A model generated the notes under the pieces. It was not told the origin of the DNA. It saw only the letters and a list, made by a program, of their open reading frames with translations, and did not search any database. A stretch of DNA of 46,429 nucleotides from an uncultured Bacteroidia bacterium. Lineage in GTDB: Bacteria > Bacteroidota > Bacteroidia > Bacteroidales > F082. Of this stretch, positions 15,146-22,982 are shown piece by piece (position 1 is the stretch's first letter; each line of letters begins with the position of its first letter). The DNA is taken from positions 1-46,429 of the forward strand of contig CACXXW010000019.1 in NCBI GenBank assembly GCA_902771635.1, written 5' to 3'. The position numbers were made by a program, and so were the translations under genes.

Positions 15146-16933
15146 TCAAATATACCCGAAGCGTTTCCTGACATTTTCCTTCTCTTCATCGTTGCTGTCG
15201 CGGAAGAGCGGCATCACTTCATCCTCAGGGAAATCGGTGAAGGTGAGGAAAAGGAGCGAGTCGAGGGTGTCGTTGAAATCAGGATCGACATTGAAACAGA
15301 GGAATTTGGCATTCAGTTTCAGGTATTTCTTGAACAGTGTAGGCAGACGGTATTGGCCATTGCTCAGGCGGAACATGAACTTGTCGAACTTGTCGATGCT
15401 CTCCATGTTGCCCTTCATCAGCACATCGGCATCCACTTTCAGGAAATCTTCACGGAAAGGCGTCATCGGGGTGGCCATGTGGGCAAGGTCATCGCTCACA
15501 GGATGCTTCTCGGTGACATACTTCACAATCATGCTTTGGTAGAACTTAGGATACCAACTACTAATGCTCACCGGACCAATGAAATGCTCAATGTTGGGGT
15601 AGCGCACCACCACATCCGAAAGGCCTCGCAGCAATAGCACTAATGGCAGCACCTCCTTCTGATAGTCGAGCGCGACAAAAGAACGTCCCAACTCGATGGT
15701 ATGCTCCAAATACGGAACAAAAGACTCGCTGAAATTGACCAAGGTGCTGACATAGAAGCCTTTGATGCCATACTTCGGGACAATATCACTCCCGATACCG
15801 AGACGATAACAACCCACAATCTTCTGCTTAGCCTTATCCCAAAGTATCAAGTGCTTGAAATGCGAGTCAAACTCATCTTGGTCGAGGTTCTTGCCAGTGC
15901 CCTCACCGATGGCGCGGAAAGTCTCCTCGCGCAAACGCGCGATTTCGTGGATGAGATTGGGAATATCTTCATAATCTGCCAAATAGCACTCGAAATCAGA
16001 AGCCGAGAAAAGGAAGGATTTTTCACGAATATCCTCCAATTCGGCCAACATGAGCGACAATTTGCTTGGGGCATCAATCTCAGCTTGTTTCACGGCCTTC
16101 TTCTCCACTGGTTTCAGGGGAATATTGGCTTCGAGCGCGTATGAACGGCTACGCAGATAAGCCGCCAAGTCGGCAGGCTTCTCGTAAGTGGCTATTTCAG
16201 CGGGCAGAATCGGTTTGCCAATCTGCAAGTTGAAGCAAGTATCGTGTTTGTTGATCAATTCCTTGGTCAGGCGCGACGTGCCCAACATGCTATGAATCCT
16301 ATCCTCAAAATAGAACAATTTCGAGTTGCGACCTTCCCAAAACACGGGAATCACTGGAACTCCAGCGTTCTTGATGATACGAGCGATGGACGTGCTCCAC
16401 GGCAAGTCTTCCGGGAAGTCGTGACCATGGTAACGCGACACCTCACCCGCAGGAAACACGCCTAAACCATTGCCTGCGGCGATGTGCATCATAGCGCCCT
16501 TGATACCACCTACGCTACTCTTCCATTCAGGGTTTTTCTCGAAAGGATTCACCGAGAAGAAGCATTCCTTGAGGTTCGGGATGTGCGACAGGATGAAGTT
16601 GGCCATCAGTTTGAAGTCGGGGCGCACCTTGGCAATGGCACTCAACAGCATCACGCCTTCAATGCCACCGAAAGGATGGTTGCTGACCATCACAAAACCG
16701 CCTTCTTTGGGAATGCTCTCCAATTGTTCGGGGCTGACATCAATGGTGATACCCATATTCTCGATAAGATGGTCGGCAAACTCACGGCCTTGATAATCAG
16801 CGGCTCCATCGAACAACCGATTGATTTTGCCCAATCGGAGAAAACCATAAGCCAACCCCGCCACACAAGTGCCGAAGAAGCCTTTCATGCCGAAAGCCTT
16901 TTTCAAATCCGCATTGGTTACAACTTTTCGCAT
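15146..16933 (-). CDS. Fused PlsC-like O-acyltransferase and GNAT N-acyltransferase (aminolipid synthase, OlsF/Gls-like)
   Basis: A 595-residue membrane-associated protein. The N-terminal half (~60-260) is a PlsC-like lysophospholipid acyltransferase with NHPFGG at 85-90 and a later FPAGEVSRYHG block. The C-terminal half (~300-560) is an OlsB/hemolysin-like acyl-ACP N-acyltransferase (LREETFRAIGEGTG, GCYRLGIGSDI, ELGRSFV). This domain order matches bifunctional ornithine-lipid synthases (OlsF). In Bacteroides the equivalent functions for glycine lipids are split into GlsB and GlsA. The likely product is an N-acyl, O-acyl amino-acid membrane lipid; the amino-acid head group cannot be told from sequence. 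A promoter TATCTTTG (16972-16979) with CAAA at 17002 lies upstream. Confidence 0.82.
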   Translation of the reverse strand: MRKVVTNADLKKAFGMKGFFGTCVAGLAYGFLRLGKINRLFDGAADYQGREFADHLIENMGITIDVSPEQLESIPKEGGFVMVSNHPFGGIEGVMLLSAIAKVRPDFKLMANFILSHIPNLKECFFSVNPFEKNPEWKSSVGGIKGAMMHIAAGNGLGVFPAGEVSRYHGHDFPEDLPWSTSIARIIKNAGVPVIPVFWEGRNSKLFYFEDRIHSMLGTSRLTKELINKHDTCFNLQIGKPILPAEIATYEKPADLAAYLRSRSYALEANIPLKPVEKKAVKQAEIDAPSKLSLMLAELEDIREKSFLFSASDFECYLADYEDIPNLIHEIARLREETFRAIGEGTGKNLDQDEFDSHFKHLILWDKAKQKIVGCYRLGIGSDIVPKYGIKGFYVSTLVNFSESFVPYLEHTIELGRSFVALDYQKEVLPLVLLLRGLSDVVVRYPNIEHFIGPVSISSWYPKFYQSMIVKYVTEKHPVSDDLAHMATPMTPFREDFLKVDADVLMKGNMESIDKFDKFMFRLSNGQYRLPTLFKKYLKLNAKFLCFNVDPDFNDTLDSLLFLTFTDFPEDEVMPLFRDSNDEEKENVRKRFGYI

Positions 16934-16971
16934 GGTCGTTTATGCCTATGGCATAGTTATCATTCAAACGG

Positions 16972-16979
16972 CAAAGATA
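16972..16979 (-). promoter_or_regulatory. -7 box for the acyltransferase fusion gene
   Basis: TATCTTTG on the minus strand, with a possible -33 TTTG (17002-17005) at 22-nt spacing. Confidence 0.5.
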
Positions 16980-17046
16980 CGGATTTTATCCATCAATGCA
17001 ACAAAGACGGTGACATTTATGAAATTTGTAGCTTTATATCGACATC

Positions 17047-17083
17047 AAAAAAAAGGGCAAAAGGAAAATTTTCCCCTTGCCCC
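17047..17083 (-). terminator. Intrinsic terminator of small secreted protein A
   Basis: On the minus strand, GGGCAAGGGGAAAA pairs with TTTTCCTTTTGCCC and is followed by eight T. It is closely similar to the terminator at 18942-18982. Confidence 0.85.
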
Positions 17084-17113
17084 CTATCAAATAAAATTAT
17101 CCTTCTTACTTTT

Positions 17114-17584
17114 CTACCCTTTAAGAAAACCATTCAGTTTAATTTTGCTCTCCTCAAAAATACCCTTTTGCTTATCAGTCAGCTTTTTTGTATCTATTTT
17201 TGTACTGAGCCTCAACGCTTTTTCCAAATACTGTCTAAATTGATTCTTTTCGTTATGCTTCTTTTTGTATTCTATTCCACAACTGTCGACCGTTTTCACA
17301 AACTCATCCAACAAGTCGTTAGTCTCTTGTACGACTTGTTTTTTGGCCTCTGCATTGGATTTTGCATCGGCATCTTTTTTTATTTTTAGAGTTTTGGTAT
17401 TTTTTGAGGCTTTCGTAGAATTCTCATTTACATTATTCTTCAAATTCCTCCTTTTGCCCTCTGGTTTTATTTGCTTTTCTGTATTTGCCTTAGCTCTTCC
17501 GACTTTCCTTTCTTGTGCATTAGCAGTAAAGGCAAAGGCACCAATCAAGAGAGCCATTACTGTGGTAATAATAAAATTCTTCAT
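17114..17584 (-). CDS. Small secreted charged helical protein (paralogue A)
   Basis: A 156-residue protein. The signal peptide MKNFIITTVMALLIGAFAF, cut near TANAQ, is nearly the same as that of paralogue B (gene at 19004-19402). The mature part is very basic and Asn/Lys-rich at first (~25-85), then helical with LLDEFVKTVDSC and a C-terminal LTDKQKGIFEESKIKLN. That C-terminal motif is shared with paralogue B (LTKKQSDTFKELEIKYN) and, more weakly, with the protein at 25992-26345. The start is the ATG at 17584; upstream in-frame codons lie in the conserved leader. No known function. It is probably periplasmic or surface-exposed. Confidence 0.8.
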   Translation of the reverse strand: MKNFIITTVMALLIGAFAFTANAQERKVGRAKANTEKQIKPEGKRRNLKNNVNENSTKASKNTKTLKIKKDADAKSNAEAKKQVVQETNDLLDEFVKTVDSCGIEYKKKHNEKNQFRQYLEKALRLSTKIDTKKLTDKQKGIFEESKIKLNGFLKG

Positions 17585-17709
17585 TTTATAATCCCTATAT
17601 GAGTGTCGGGCGCAACTTTTGATGATTTGCCTACTCATAAAGCTTTTCGGCTTCCGCTATAGTATTATTTCAGCTGCAAATATATATATTATAATCTTGA
17701 TTTTACAAA
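17585..17709 (-). promoter_or_regulatory. Promoter and conserved leader, copy A
   Basis: The -33 TTTG (17706-17709) and -7 TATATTTG (17677-17684) are separated by 21 nt. The ~90-nt leader that follows contains, in sense order, GCCGAAAAGCT, GAGTAGGC, GTTGCGCCCGACAC (17603-17616) and TAGGGAT (17591-17597). TAGGGAT ends 6 nt before the ATG and could act as a Shine-Dalgarno-like site. The same blocks occur upstream of the genes starting at 19402, 26345 and (3' half only) 25868. Confidence 0.8.
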
Positions 17710-17760
17710 AAATGTGCCAGAAATAGCAACGACACGCTGTTTTATGGTCACTAAAAAGTG

Positions 17761-17768
17761 TATTTTTG
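17761..17768 (+). promoter_or_regulatory. -7 box for the RluE-type synthase
   Basis: TATTTTTG on the plus strand, 28 nt before the ATG at 17796. It is divergent from leader A. Confidence 0.45.
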
Positions 17769-17795
17769 CATCTGATTTGTCTTTGCAGATTAATT

Positions 17796-18341
17796 ATGGT
17801 GATTCTTTTCAACAAACCTTTTGGTGTTCTCAGCCAATTCACCCCTGAAGCCGGGCATCGGGCACTCAACGAGTTTGGTTTCCCTACCGGCGTGTATGCC
17901 GCTGGTCGCCTTGACCACGATAGCGAGGGCGCCCTGCTCCTCACCGATGAAGGGTGGCTTATCAAGAAACTGTTGGATCCAAAATACGAGCATCCACGTA
18001 CTTATTTGGCGCAAGTCGATGGGCAAATCACGCAAGAGGCTGTTAACCAATTGAAAAAAGGGGTAAACATCAAAGGCTACCACACCAAGCCCTGCCAAGC
18101 ACAAATGGTAGAACCGCCGGAAAAACTTTGGGAGCGGGAGCCACCCATCCGCTACCGCGCCAACATCCCGACCAGCTGGGTCAGGCTCACCCTTATCGAA
18201 GGCAAGAACCGACAAGTGCGCCACATGACGGCAGCCGTCGGGTTTCCCACGCTGCGTCTCATCCGTGTTCAGATTGGGAGTATTTCTCTTGGTGAGTTAA
18301 AGCCAGGGGAATGGAGGATTATTAATGAGCGCGTGATATAA
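17796..18341 (+). CDS. rluE: 23S rRNA pseudouridine synthase, RluE type
   Basis: A 181-residue RsuA/RluE-family enzyme that isomerises a uridine in 23S rRNA. The start MVILFNKPFGVLSQFTPE is the typical beginning of a stand-alone catalytic domain without an S4 domain. The catalytic aspartate is D40 in GRLDHDSEG. Further family motifs are KTYLAQVDG-like (RTYLAQVDG) and the C-terminal LIEGKNRQVRHMTAAVGFPTLRLIR, quoted here in two parts: LIEGKNRQVRHM and GFPTLRLIR. I chose the ATG at 17796 because it starts right at the conserved strand. The specific target (U2457) is inferred from the family. Confidence 0.88.
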   Translation: MVILFNKPFGVLSQFTPEAGHRALNEFGFPTGVYAAGRLDHDSEGALLLTDEGWLIKKLLDPKYEHPRTYLAQVDGQITQEAVNQLKKGVNIKGYHTKPCQAQMVEPPEKLWEREPPIRYRANIPTSWVRLTLIEGKNRQVRHMTAAVGFPTLRLIRVQIGSISLGELKPGEWRIINERVI

Positions 18342-18359
18342 ACACCGAAAGGCTTTCTA

Positions 18360-18911
18360 TCAAGCATAGTTTTCCGTAGGATACGTCTCATTCCAAGCGA
18401 TACTGTAATATTTGCCAAAATACCGTTTGGCGTGTCTGTTGGCTCTTGTTTCCGTCCAGAAAACACTATGGTCTCCCTTGCCGGAAGCACTCAACAGGCT
18501 GGGCAGCCCGATAACGGGAAGATACAACCAACCGAAGCGTTGGCTATCGGTAGTATGCCCAAACTCATGCATGCAAATCTGATTACCGAGAATAAACTTT
18601 TCTCCTTCGCCTTGCATCCAAGAACTAGCCCATAGGTCGACAAAAGTGCCCAACGACACGCCCATGCCATAATTGTAGCCTTTCTTTGTCACAAAAGTGA
18701 TGCCACCAAAGGTATCGACACGGTCGGCCTGACCAACCAAAGCTCGCCCTATTGAATAGAACCAGCCCGCAAGGGTCTGAGGCAACTCCCAAGTGAATCT
18801 GGAAAACAATTGCCAAAAGCGACCCAAAACCATGCGTTTGGAATCGGCAAGGAAAAGGCCTCGGCTGATTTGTGCAACGAGACGCAATCTATGGGACAAG
18901 GATGATGACAT
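18360..18911 (-). CDS. HEFGH-motif putative metallopeptidase-like protein
   Basis: A 183-residue protein starting with ATG at 18911. It contains a zinc-peptidase-like helix CMHEFGHTTDSQRFGWLYLP (residues ~113-132) followed by VIGLPSLLSA and WTETRANRHAKRYFG. The HEFGH plus later acidic ETRAN could supply the zinc ligands. An upstream amphipathic segment (WFYSIGRALV) and a glycine-rich GITFVTKKGYNYGMGVSLG hairpin are present. No signal peptide is seen. Similar HE(F/Y)GH(T)xQS-type domains occur in Bacteroidetes proteins of unknown role. It is convergent with the pseudouridine synthase (18-nt gap). Whether it is catalytic is unknown. Confidence 0.65.
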   Translation of the reverse strand: MSSSLSHRLRLVAQISRGLFLADSKRMVLGRFWQLFSRFTWELPQTLAGWFYSIGRALVGQADRVDTFGGITFVTKKGYNYGMGVSLGTFVDLWASSWMQGEGEKFILGNQICMHEFGHTTDSQRFGWLYLPVIGLPSLLSASGKGDHSVFWTETRANRHAKRYFGKYYSIAWNETYPTENYA

Positions 18912-18941
18912 TGGCAAAACTTGATATTCTATAACAGCATC

Positions 18942-18982
18942 AAAAAAAAGAGGGCAAAAGGAATACTTCCCCTTTGCCCCCT
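18942..18982 (-). terminator. Intrinsic terminator of small secreted protein B
   Basis: On the minus strand, GGGGGCAAAGGGG pairs with TCCTTTTGCCCTC and eight T follow. Hairpin and flanks are about 80% like those at 17047-17083. Confidence 0.85.
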
Positions 18983-19003
18983 ATTCAGATAAGATTATCC
19001 TTC

Positions 19004-19402
19004 TTAATGTTTGTCTTTAAGTTGCTTATAAAGATCAATCAGATTGTTATATTTGATCTCAAGCTCCTTGAAAGTATCAGATTGCTTCTTGGTCAAATTC
19101 TTCAGTTCTTTTTTAACACTCTGATAAGCTGTCTTAGCATCATTCATGTCACCTTCGAGGTTGATCTTATCTGTACTCTTTCCTTCCTTGCACTTATTAA
19201 TATCTGCCTCGAATGTGTTAACTGCTTTCTGAAAAGCATCGATCAAGTTTTGATTCAGAGAGACTTTGTCATCTTGTTTGACAAATCCTTTTTTGTCAGT
19301 TTTAATGCCTTTAGTGTCTTTCACATCTTCCTGTGCATTAGCCGTGATGGCAAAGCCACCCATGAAAAGTGCAAATAATGCAGTAATAAAAAGCTTCTTC
19401 AT
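19004..19402 (-). CDS. Small secreted charged helical protein (paralogue B)
   Basis: A 132-residue protein with signal peptide MKKLFITALFALFMGGFAI, cut near TANAQ. The mature domain is predicted to be helical and rich in Lys/Asp: LIDAFQKAVNTFEADINKC, then SVKKELKNLTKKQSDTFKEL and IKYNNLIDLYKQLKDKH. It resembles paralogue A in signal peptide and C-terminal motif; the middle has diverged. It has its own promoter, leader and terminator, so it is a monocistronic gene. Function unknown. The family resembles other short Bacteroidetes exported helical proteins. Confidence 0.82.
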   Translation of the reverse strand: MKKLFITALFALFMGGFAITANAQEDVKDTKGIKTDKKGFVKQDDKVSLNQNLIDAFQKAVNTFEADINKCKEGKSTDKINLEGDMNDAKTAYQSVKKELKNLTKKQSDTFKELEIKYNNLIDLYKQLKDKH

Positions 19403-19524
19403 TTTTTTATCCCTAAATAAGTGTCGGGCGCAACCTTTAATTTATTGCCTACTCATAAGCTTTTCGGCATCCGCTATAATACTTTTTCAGCCGCAAATAT
19501 ACACTTTAATTCTGATTTCTCAAA
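19403..19524 (-). promoter_or_regulatory. Promoter and conserved leader, copy B
   Basis: The -33 TTTG (19521-19524) and -7 TATATTTG (19494-19501) are spaced by exactly 19 nt. Leader blocks are GCCGAAAAGCT, GAGTAGGCAAT, GTTGCGCCCGACAC (19421-19434) and TAGGGAT (19409-19415). The leader is about 83% identical to copy A, more than the coding regions are to each other. Confidence 0.82.
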
Positions 19525-19625
19525 AGAAAGAGTATTTTTTTGGTCTCACTGTGATAATTCCAAAAACTATGCCAAAAAAACTGAAAAAGACTAAAAAATT
19601 ACATAAGAATATACAACTATATGCA

Positions 19626-19961
19626 TTACAACTTCTTACAAATATCATCAGACTGATATGACTGGATTTCAAACAGGTTCAGAAATCCAGTCATCATGAA
19701 CACGCTACGGATGTCATTGCAAATGTTCTGGATGATGATTTTCCCTCCCCGGTCGGCAGTAGCTTTGCGTAAGGTCAGGAAAATCCTAAGACCCGAGCTG
19801 GATATGTAGGAGAGATCTGTACAATCCAAAATGATTGTTTGGTCAGCTTCCTCGGCCAAAGCGTTCATTTGCGGCGTGATTTCCTGTGCTCCAGGGGTAT
19901 CCAAACGGCCTATAAAGCGAACTATTATCGTTTTGTTTTCACGCGAGATGTTTACTTCCAT
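19626..19961 (-). CDS. STAS-domain anti-sigma factor antagonist
   Basis: A 111-residue single STAS domain like SpoIIAA/RsbV. The signature DCTDLSYISSSGLRIFL (~46-62) holds the serine that partner kinases phosphorylate (probably S55). In the partner-switching scheme, dephosphorylated STAS binds the HATPase kinase and frees its target. It is the last gene of the operon; its start overlaps the end of the SpoIIE/HATPase gene by 23 nt, so the two are surely co-translated. No sigma factor gene is nearby, so the final target is unknown. Confidence 0.9.
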   Translation of the reverse strand: MEVNISRENKTIIVRFIGRLDTPGAQEITPQMNALAEEADQTIILDCTDLSYISSSGLRIFLTLRKATADRGGKIIIQNICNDIRSVFMMTGFLNLFEIQSYQSDDICKKL

Positions 19962-22155
19962 GTTGTTCGTAGTTTTTAGTCATTATTAATATGTTGTTTT
20001 CTCCTTTTCGTTCATAGTTCACCGTATCCATAATGGTACGGACAAGATGGATGCCAAGACCTCCAATCGGACGTTCATCCATCTTTGCATTAATGTCAAT
20101 GTGTTCCTTGGATGTAGGATCGAAGGGGGTGCCACTATCGGTAACGACAAACGACACACGTTTTCCGTCAACGATGGCTTCGATGTCCACCACACCATCC
20201 TTTCCTTCGGGATAAGCATACATGATCACATTGCTCACGGCTTCTTCTAAGGCCAGATTGAGGTTGAAAATGGCTTCGTGGTCGAGTTGTGCCTCGCCTG
20301 CAACAGCCTCAACAAACTCAGGCAATAATGCAATCTGTTCGACATCATTGTGCAGGGTGAGGTGATGCGTAGTCTTGTTGGCCTTGCCCAGATAGCGGAT
20401 GAAGAGCATGGTCAGGTCATCGCTTTGCGGAGCTTCACCTACAAAGAGAGTGACCTGTTGTTCAATGTTCTTCATATGCTCTTCTGAGTGTTTTTTCCCG
20501 TGAAGGACCTTCTTTATTCGAGCTTCGCCAAATTGTTCTTGGAAAACATTTTCTGCCTCTGAAAGTCCGTCAGTATAAAGGAAGAGTGCGTCATCGTATT
20601 TGAAATCGGTTTCCTGCTCAACAAAATCCGACCCCTTGACAATACCTAGCGGAAGGTTGGGTTCCACAGGCAGCATCCTAATGGCATCGGTGAGGATCAT
20701 GGGCGGGTTGTGGCCTGCATTACAGTAGTGAAGGTGACCTGCCTCCAGGTCAAGCACACCACAGAAGAATGTGACAAACATACTGCTTTCGTTGGTTTCG
20801 GCCATAGAGTCGTTCATTGAGGCAACGATTTTTGCCGGGCTGTCTTCATGGGCCGACATGGCACGAAACAGGCTCCGGGTCACCGCCATCACCAATGAGG
20901 CAGGAATGCCCTTGCCCGACACATCGCCAATGCAGAAGAACAACTTTTCATCACGGATGAAGAAATCATACAAGTCACCCCCAACCTCTTTGGCGGGAAT
21001 GATGGAAGCAGCTAAATCCAAGTCTTTTCGTTCTGGAAAAGGCGGGAAAGTCTTGGGAATCATTGCCATCTGAATCTCTCTGGCGATGTGGAGCTCATTT
21101 TCCATCCTTTCCTTCTGTTCGTTCATACTTAGGTATTTGGCTTGGTTTTTTGTCGCCACCCGAAGAATGACAATGAGCATGGCTAAACCTAACAGTTGCA
21201 GCAACTTCACAATCATACCAACCCGACGAACGCCGCCATACAAATCTTTTTCAGGAAGCACAATCGACAAAAACCACCCCGTTCGCTCCACGGGTGAGAA
21301 ATAGACATGGTTGATTTGTCCTTGGTAACGGACAGGCATCTCGCCCGACTGTCCAGATAGCATGGCCTGGTTGAAATGGTCGAGCGCTTCGTAGTCTTCA
21401 GATCCCGAAGCAAACTGATCAACGGTGGTTTGCATCACCAAGGTTTCAACAGGACACACCATAATTTGTCCGCTCCGACTGACAACCATACTGAAGGCGT
21501 TGGGATAAACCTTGATCTCGCCAACGAAATCCGTGAGCCAATCCAAAGAGATGTCGGCGGTTAGGATGGCTGCCACCTCACCGTTTGTGTCTTTTACTGG
21601 CATGGAGAAGGTTGTCATCAGGATATCACCGCCATTTTCATCAAAATAAGGTTCCGACCAATAACTGTCATTCAATTCAATAGGTTTGGTAAACCATTCC
21701 ATGGAGGGATAGTCGTATTCCTCCGTAGCCAGTGAAAGCATCCTGATTTCACCAGTCTCCAAATCTCTAGTGGCGTAAGGGGCATACAATGGGTTCCTTA
21801 TGCTGTAACCAGGAACGAGAGCCATGGTTGACCCGACTACGACAGGGTTTTCGCTCACCACCCGCTGGGGAATCCGTTCCAAGCTGTCGGGATTTTCCAA
21901 ACACCATTGTGCCACCCAAATACTATTGCGGACTGCAGCTTCGGCTTGATTCACGACATCCATGATTTTGTTCTCGGCACTTTTCAATTCGCTCTCCGCG
22001 CGTAGTGAGGCCTCTTGCTTGATTTCCCTTTGGGTAAAGGCAAACTGGATGATGGCAGTGGCCTCCAACGTGAGGGCGGCCACAATCACCAGCAGCAATC
22101 TAGCTCTCATCGATATGCCGCCTTTTTTATTCTCATTCTTTCGATCGAATTTCAT
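19939..22155 (-). CDS. SpoIIE-type PP2C phosphatase with Cache-like sensor and C-terminal HATPase
   Basis: A 738-residue membrane signalling protein combining RsbU- and RsbW-like functions. A TM helix near 17-40 (RARLLLVIVAALTLEATAII) precedes an extracytoplasmic Cache-like sensor (~45-310, with YWSEPYFDENGGDILMTTFS). A second TM is near 320-345. A linker helix follows (NELHIAREIQMAMIPKTFPP), then the SpoIIE/PP2C domain (~385-595: VGGDLYDFF, IGDVSGKGIPASL, SDDLTMLFI) and a HATPase domain (~610-735: LALEEAVSNVIMYAYP, DSGTPFDPT, GGLGIHLVRTIMD). The start is the ATG at 22155, overlapping the upstream stop by 4 nt (ATGA). It likely dephosphorylates and/or phosphorylates the STAS partner in response to an external signal. 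Confidence 0.9.
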   Translation of the reverse strand: MKFDRKNENKKGGISMRARLLLVIVAALTLEATAIIQFAFTQREIKQEASLRAESELKSAENKIMDVVNQAEAAVRNSIWVAQWCLENPDSLERIPQRVVSENPVVVGSTMALVPGYSIRNPLYAPYATRDLETGEIRMLSLATEEYDYPSMEWFTKPIELNDSYWSEPYFDENGGDILMTTFSMPVKDTNGEVAAILTADISLDWLTDFVGEIKVYPNAFSMVVSRSGQIMVCPVETLVMQTTVDQFASGSEDYEALDHFNQAMLSGQSGEMPVRYQGQINHVYFSPVERTGWFLSIVLPEKDLYGGVRRVGMIVKLLQLLGLAMLIVILRVATKNQAKYLSMNEQKERMENELHIAREIQMAMIPKTFPPFPERKDLDLAASIIPAKEVGGDLYDFFIRDEKLFFCIGDVSGKGIPASLVMAVTRSLFRAMSAHEDSPAKIVASMNDSMAETNESSMFVTFFCGVLDLEAGHLHYCNAGHNPPMILTDAIRMLPVEPNLPLGIVKGSDFVEQETDFKYDDALFLYTDGLSEAENVFQEQFGEARIKKVLHGKKHSEEHMKNIEQQVTLFVGEAPQSDDLTMLFIRYLGKANKTTHHLTLHNDVEQIALLPEFVEAVAGEAQLDHEAIFNLNLALEEAVSNVIMYAYPEGKDGVVDIEAIVDGKRVSFVVTDSGTPFDPTSKEHIDINAKMDERPIGGLGIHLVRTIMDTVNYERKGENNILIMTKNYEQHGSKHLA

Positions 22156-22982
22156 AAGATAGATGTTAATGCTGCGCGAAGTTCTGGCATGGGACATTTG
22201 GTGTCCCTTTCCACAATCAAGGTCTTGAGTCCGGCGAAGGGACGTATCATCTCCTCTATCTCTTTCACCGGAATGCCTTCCCCGAAATATGCCGGTACAA
22301 AACACTCCCAGAATCGGATGGCCAGTGCTTTGGGCATATGGAAAGTTTCCTGGATGAACGCCTCATTGCTGAGACAACAACAGAGATAAACCATTCCCAC
22401 GTCAAAAAAGTGGTTGCCCCAACAGAAATCACCCAGATCGATGAAATAGCGTTGGGCGCCAACGAAAATGGCGTTGCTGTATTGGAGGTCACCATGGATG
22501 GCCGTGTCTTCATCGGGAACATCAGCGATGAAACGCTCCAGACGGTCTTTTTCCATTGGCGAAAAGAAGGGGGTTTCCTTGAGGAGCCGATAATAACGGT
22601 CTTTAACATTCTCGAACTGCGTGGTATCCACATGCGTAGCATGGAGTTTAAGGCACATTTGGGCAAATTCGGAAGCAAATTGCATTACTTTTTCCGGCTC
22701 ATCTGCCGTGGCACGCGAATAGGATTTCTTTCCTAAGACACGACGGAAACAGATGCCGTAGCGACCGTCTTCGGTGACGACATATTCTCCTGGTTCCGGT
22801 GTGGAAATGCCCATATCATAGACCTTTCGGGCCAAATTCATCTCATCCAACGGCTGCTGGATTTTGCCAGGAAAATAGAGCTTGAGCATCACCGAAGGGT
22901 CGGTCTTATGGTCGTAGCTCTCGCCGTTGGCGCCGCCGCCAGATAAGACGAAATCATCGAGAGATATTCTTTTGGGCTCCAT
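22152..22982 (-). CDS. Aminoglycoside-phosphotransferase-fold kinase
   Basis: A 276-residue APH/choline-kinase-like protein. The catalytic loop is HGDLQYSNAIF (residues ~164-174) and the metal-binding motif is FIDLGDF (~180-186, in place of DxD/DFG). A nucleotide-binding N-lobe is suggested by LSGGGANGESYDHKT. It resembles the TIGR02172-like small-molecule kinase group common in Bacteroidetes and Firmicutes. The substrate is unknown; antibiotic resistance is not implied. It sits inside the alarmone/partner-switching operon, overlapping the HD gene before it by 29 nt and the SpoIIE gene after it by 4 nt, which argues for a shared role. Confidence 0.82.
   Translation of the reverse strand: MEPKRISLDDFVLSGGGANGESYDHKTDPSVMLKLYFPGKIQQPLDEMNLARKVYDMGISTPEPGEYVVTEDGRYGICFRRVLGKKSYSRATADEPEKVMQFASEFAQMCLKLHATHVDTTQFENVKDRYYRLLKETPFFSPMEKDRLERFIADVPDEDTAIHGDLQYSNAIFVGAQRYFIDLGDFCWGNHFFDVGMVYLCCCLSNEAFIQETFHMPKALAIRFWECFVPAYFGEGIPVKEIEEMIRPFAGLKTLIVERDTKCPMPELRAALTSIL

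Noticed and set aside
15086-15148. Three copies of a GTCATAGTCA-like arm as a CRISPR remnant
   Set aside because: Two of the copies are the arms of one hairpin, spacing is irregular and there are no spacers or cas genes.
16484-17389. A 301-codon plus-strand open frame over the acyltransferase promoter and paralogue A
   Set aside because: It crosses a promoter, a terminator and the ends of two minus-strand genes, and its translation has no domain.
22152-22982. An antibiotic-resistance aminoglycoside phosphotransferase
   Set aside because: Only the general APH fold is seen. The operon context is regulatory and the sequence does not resemble known resistance enzymes.
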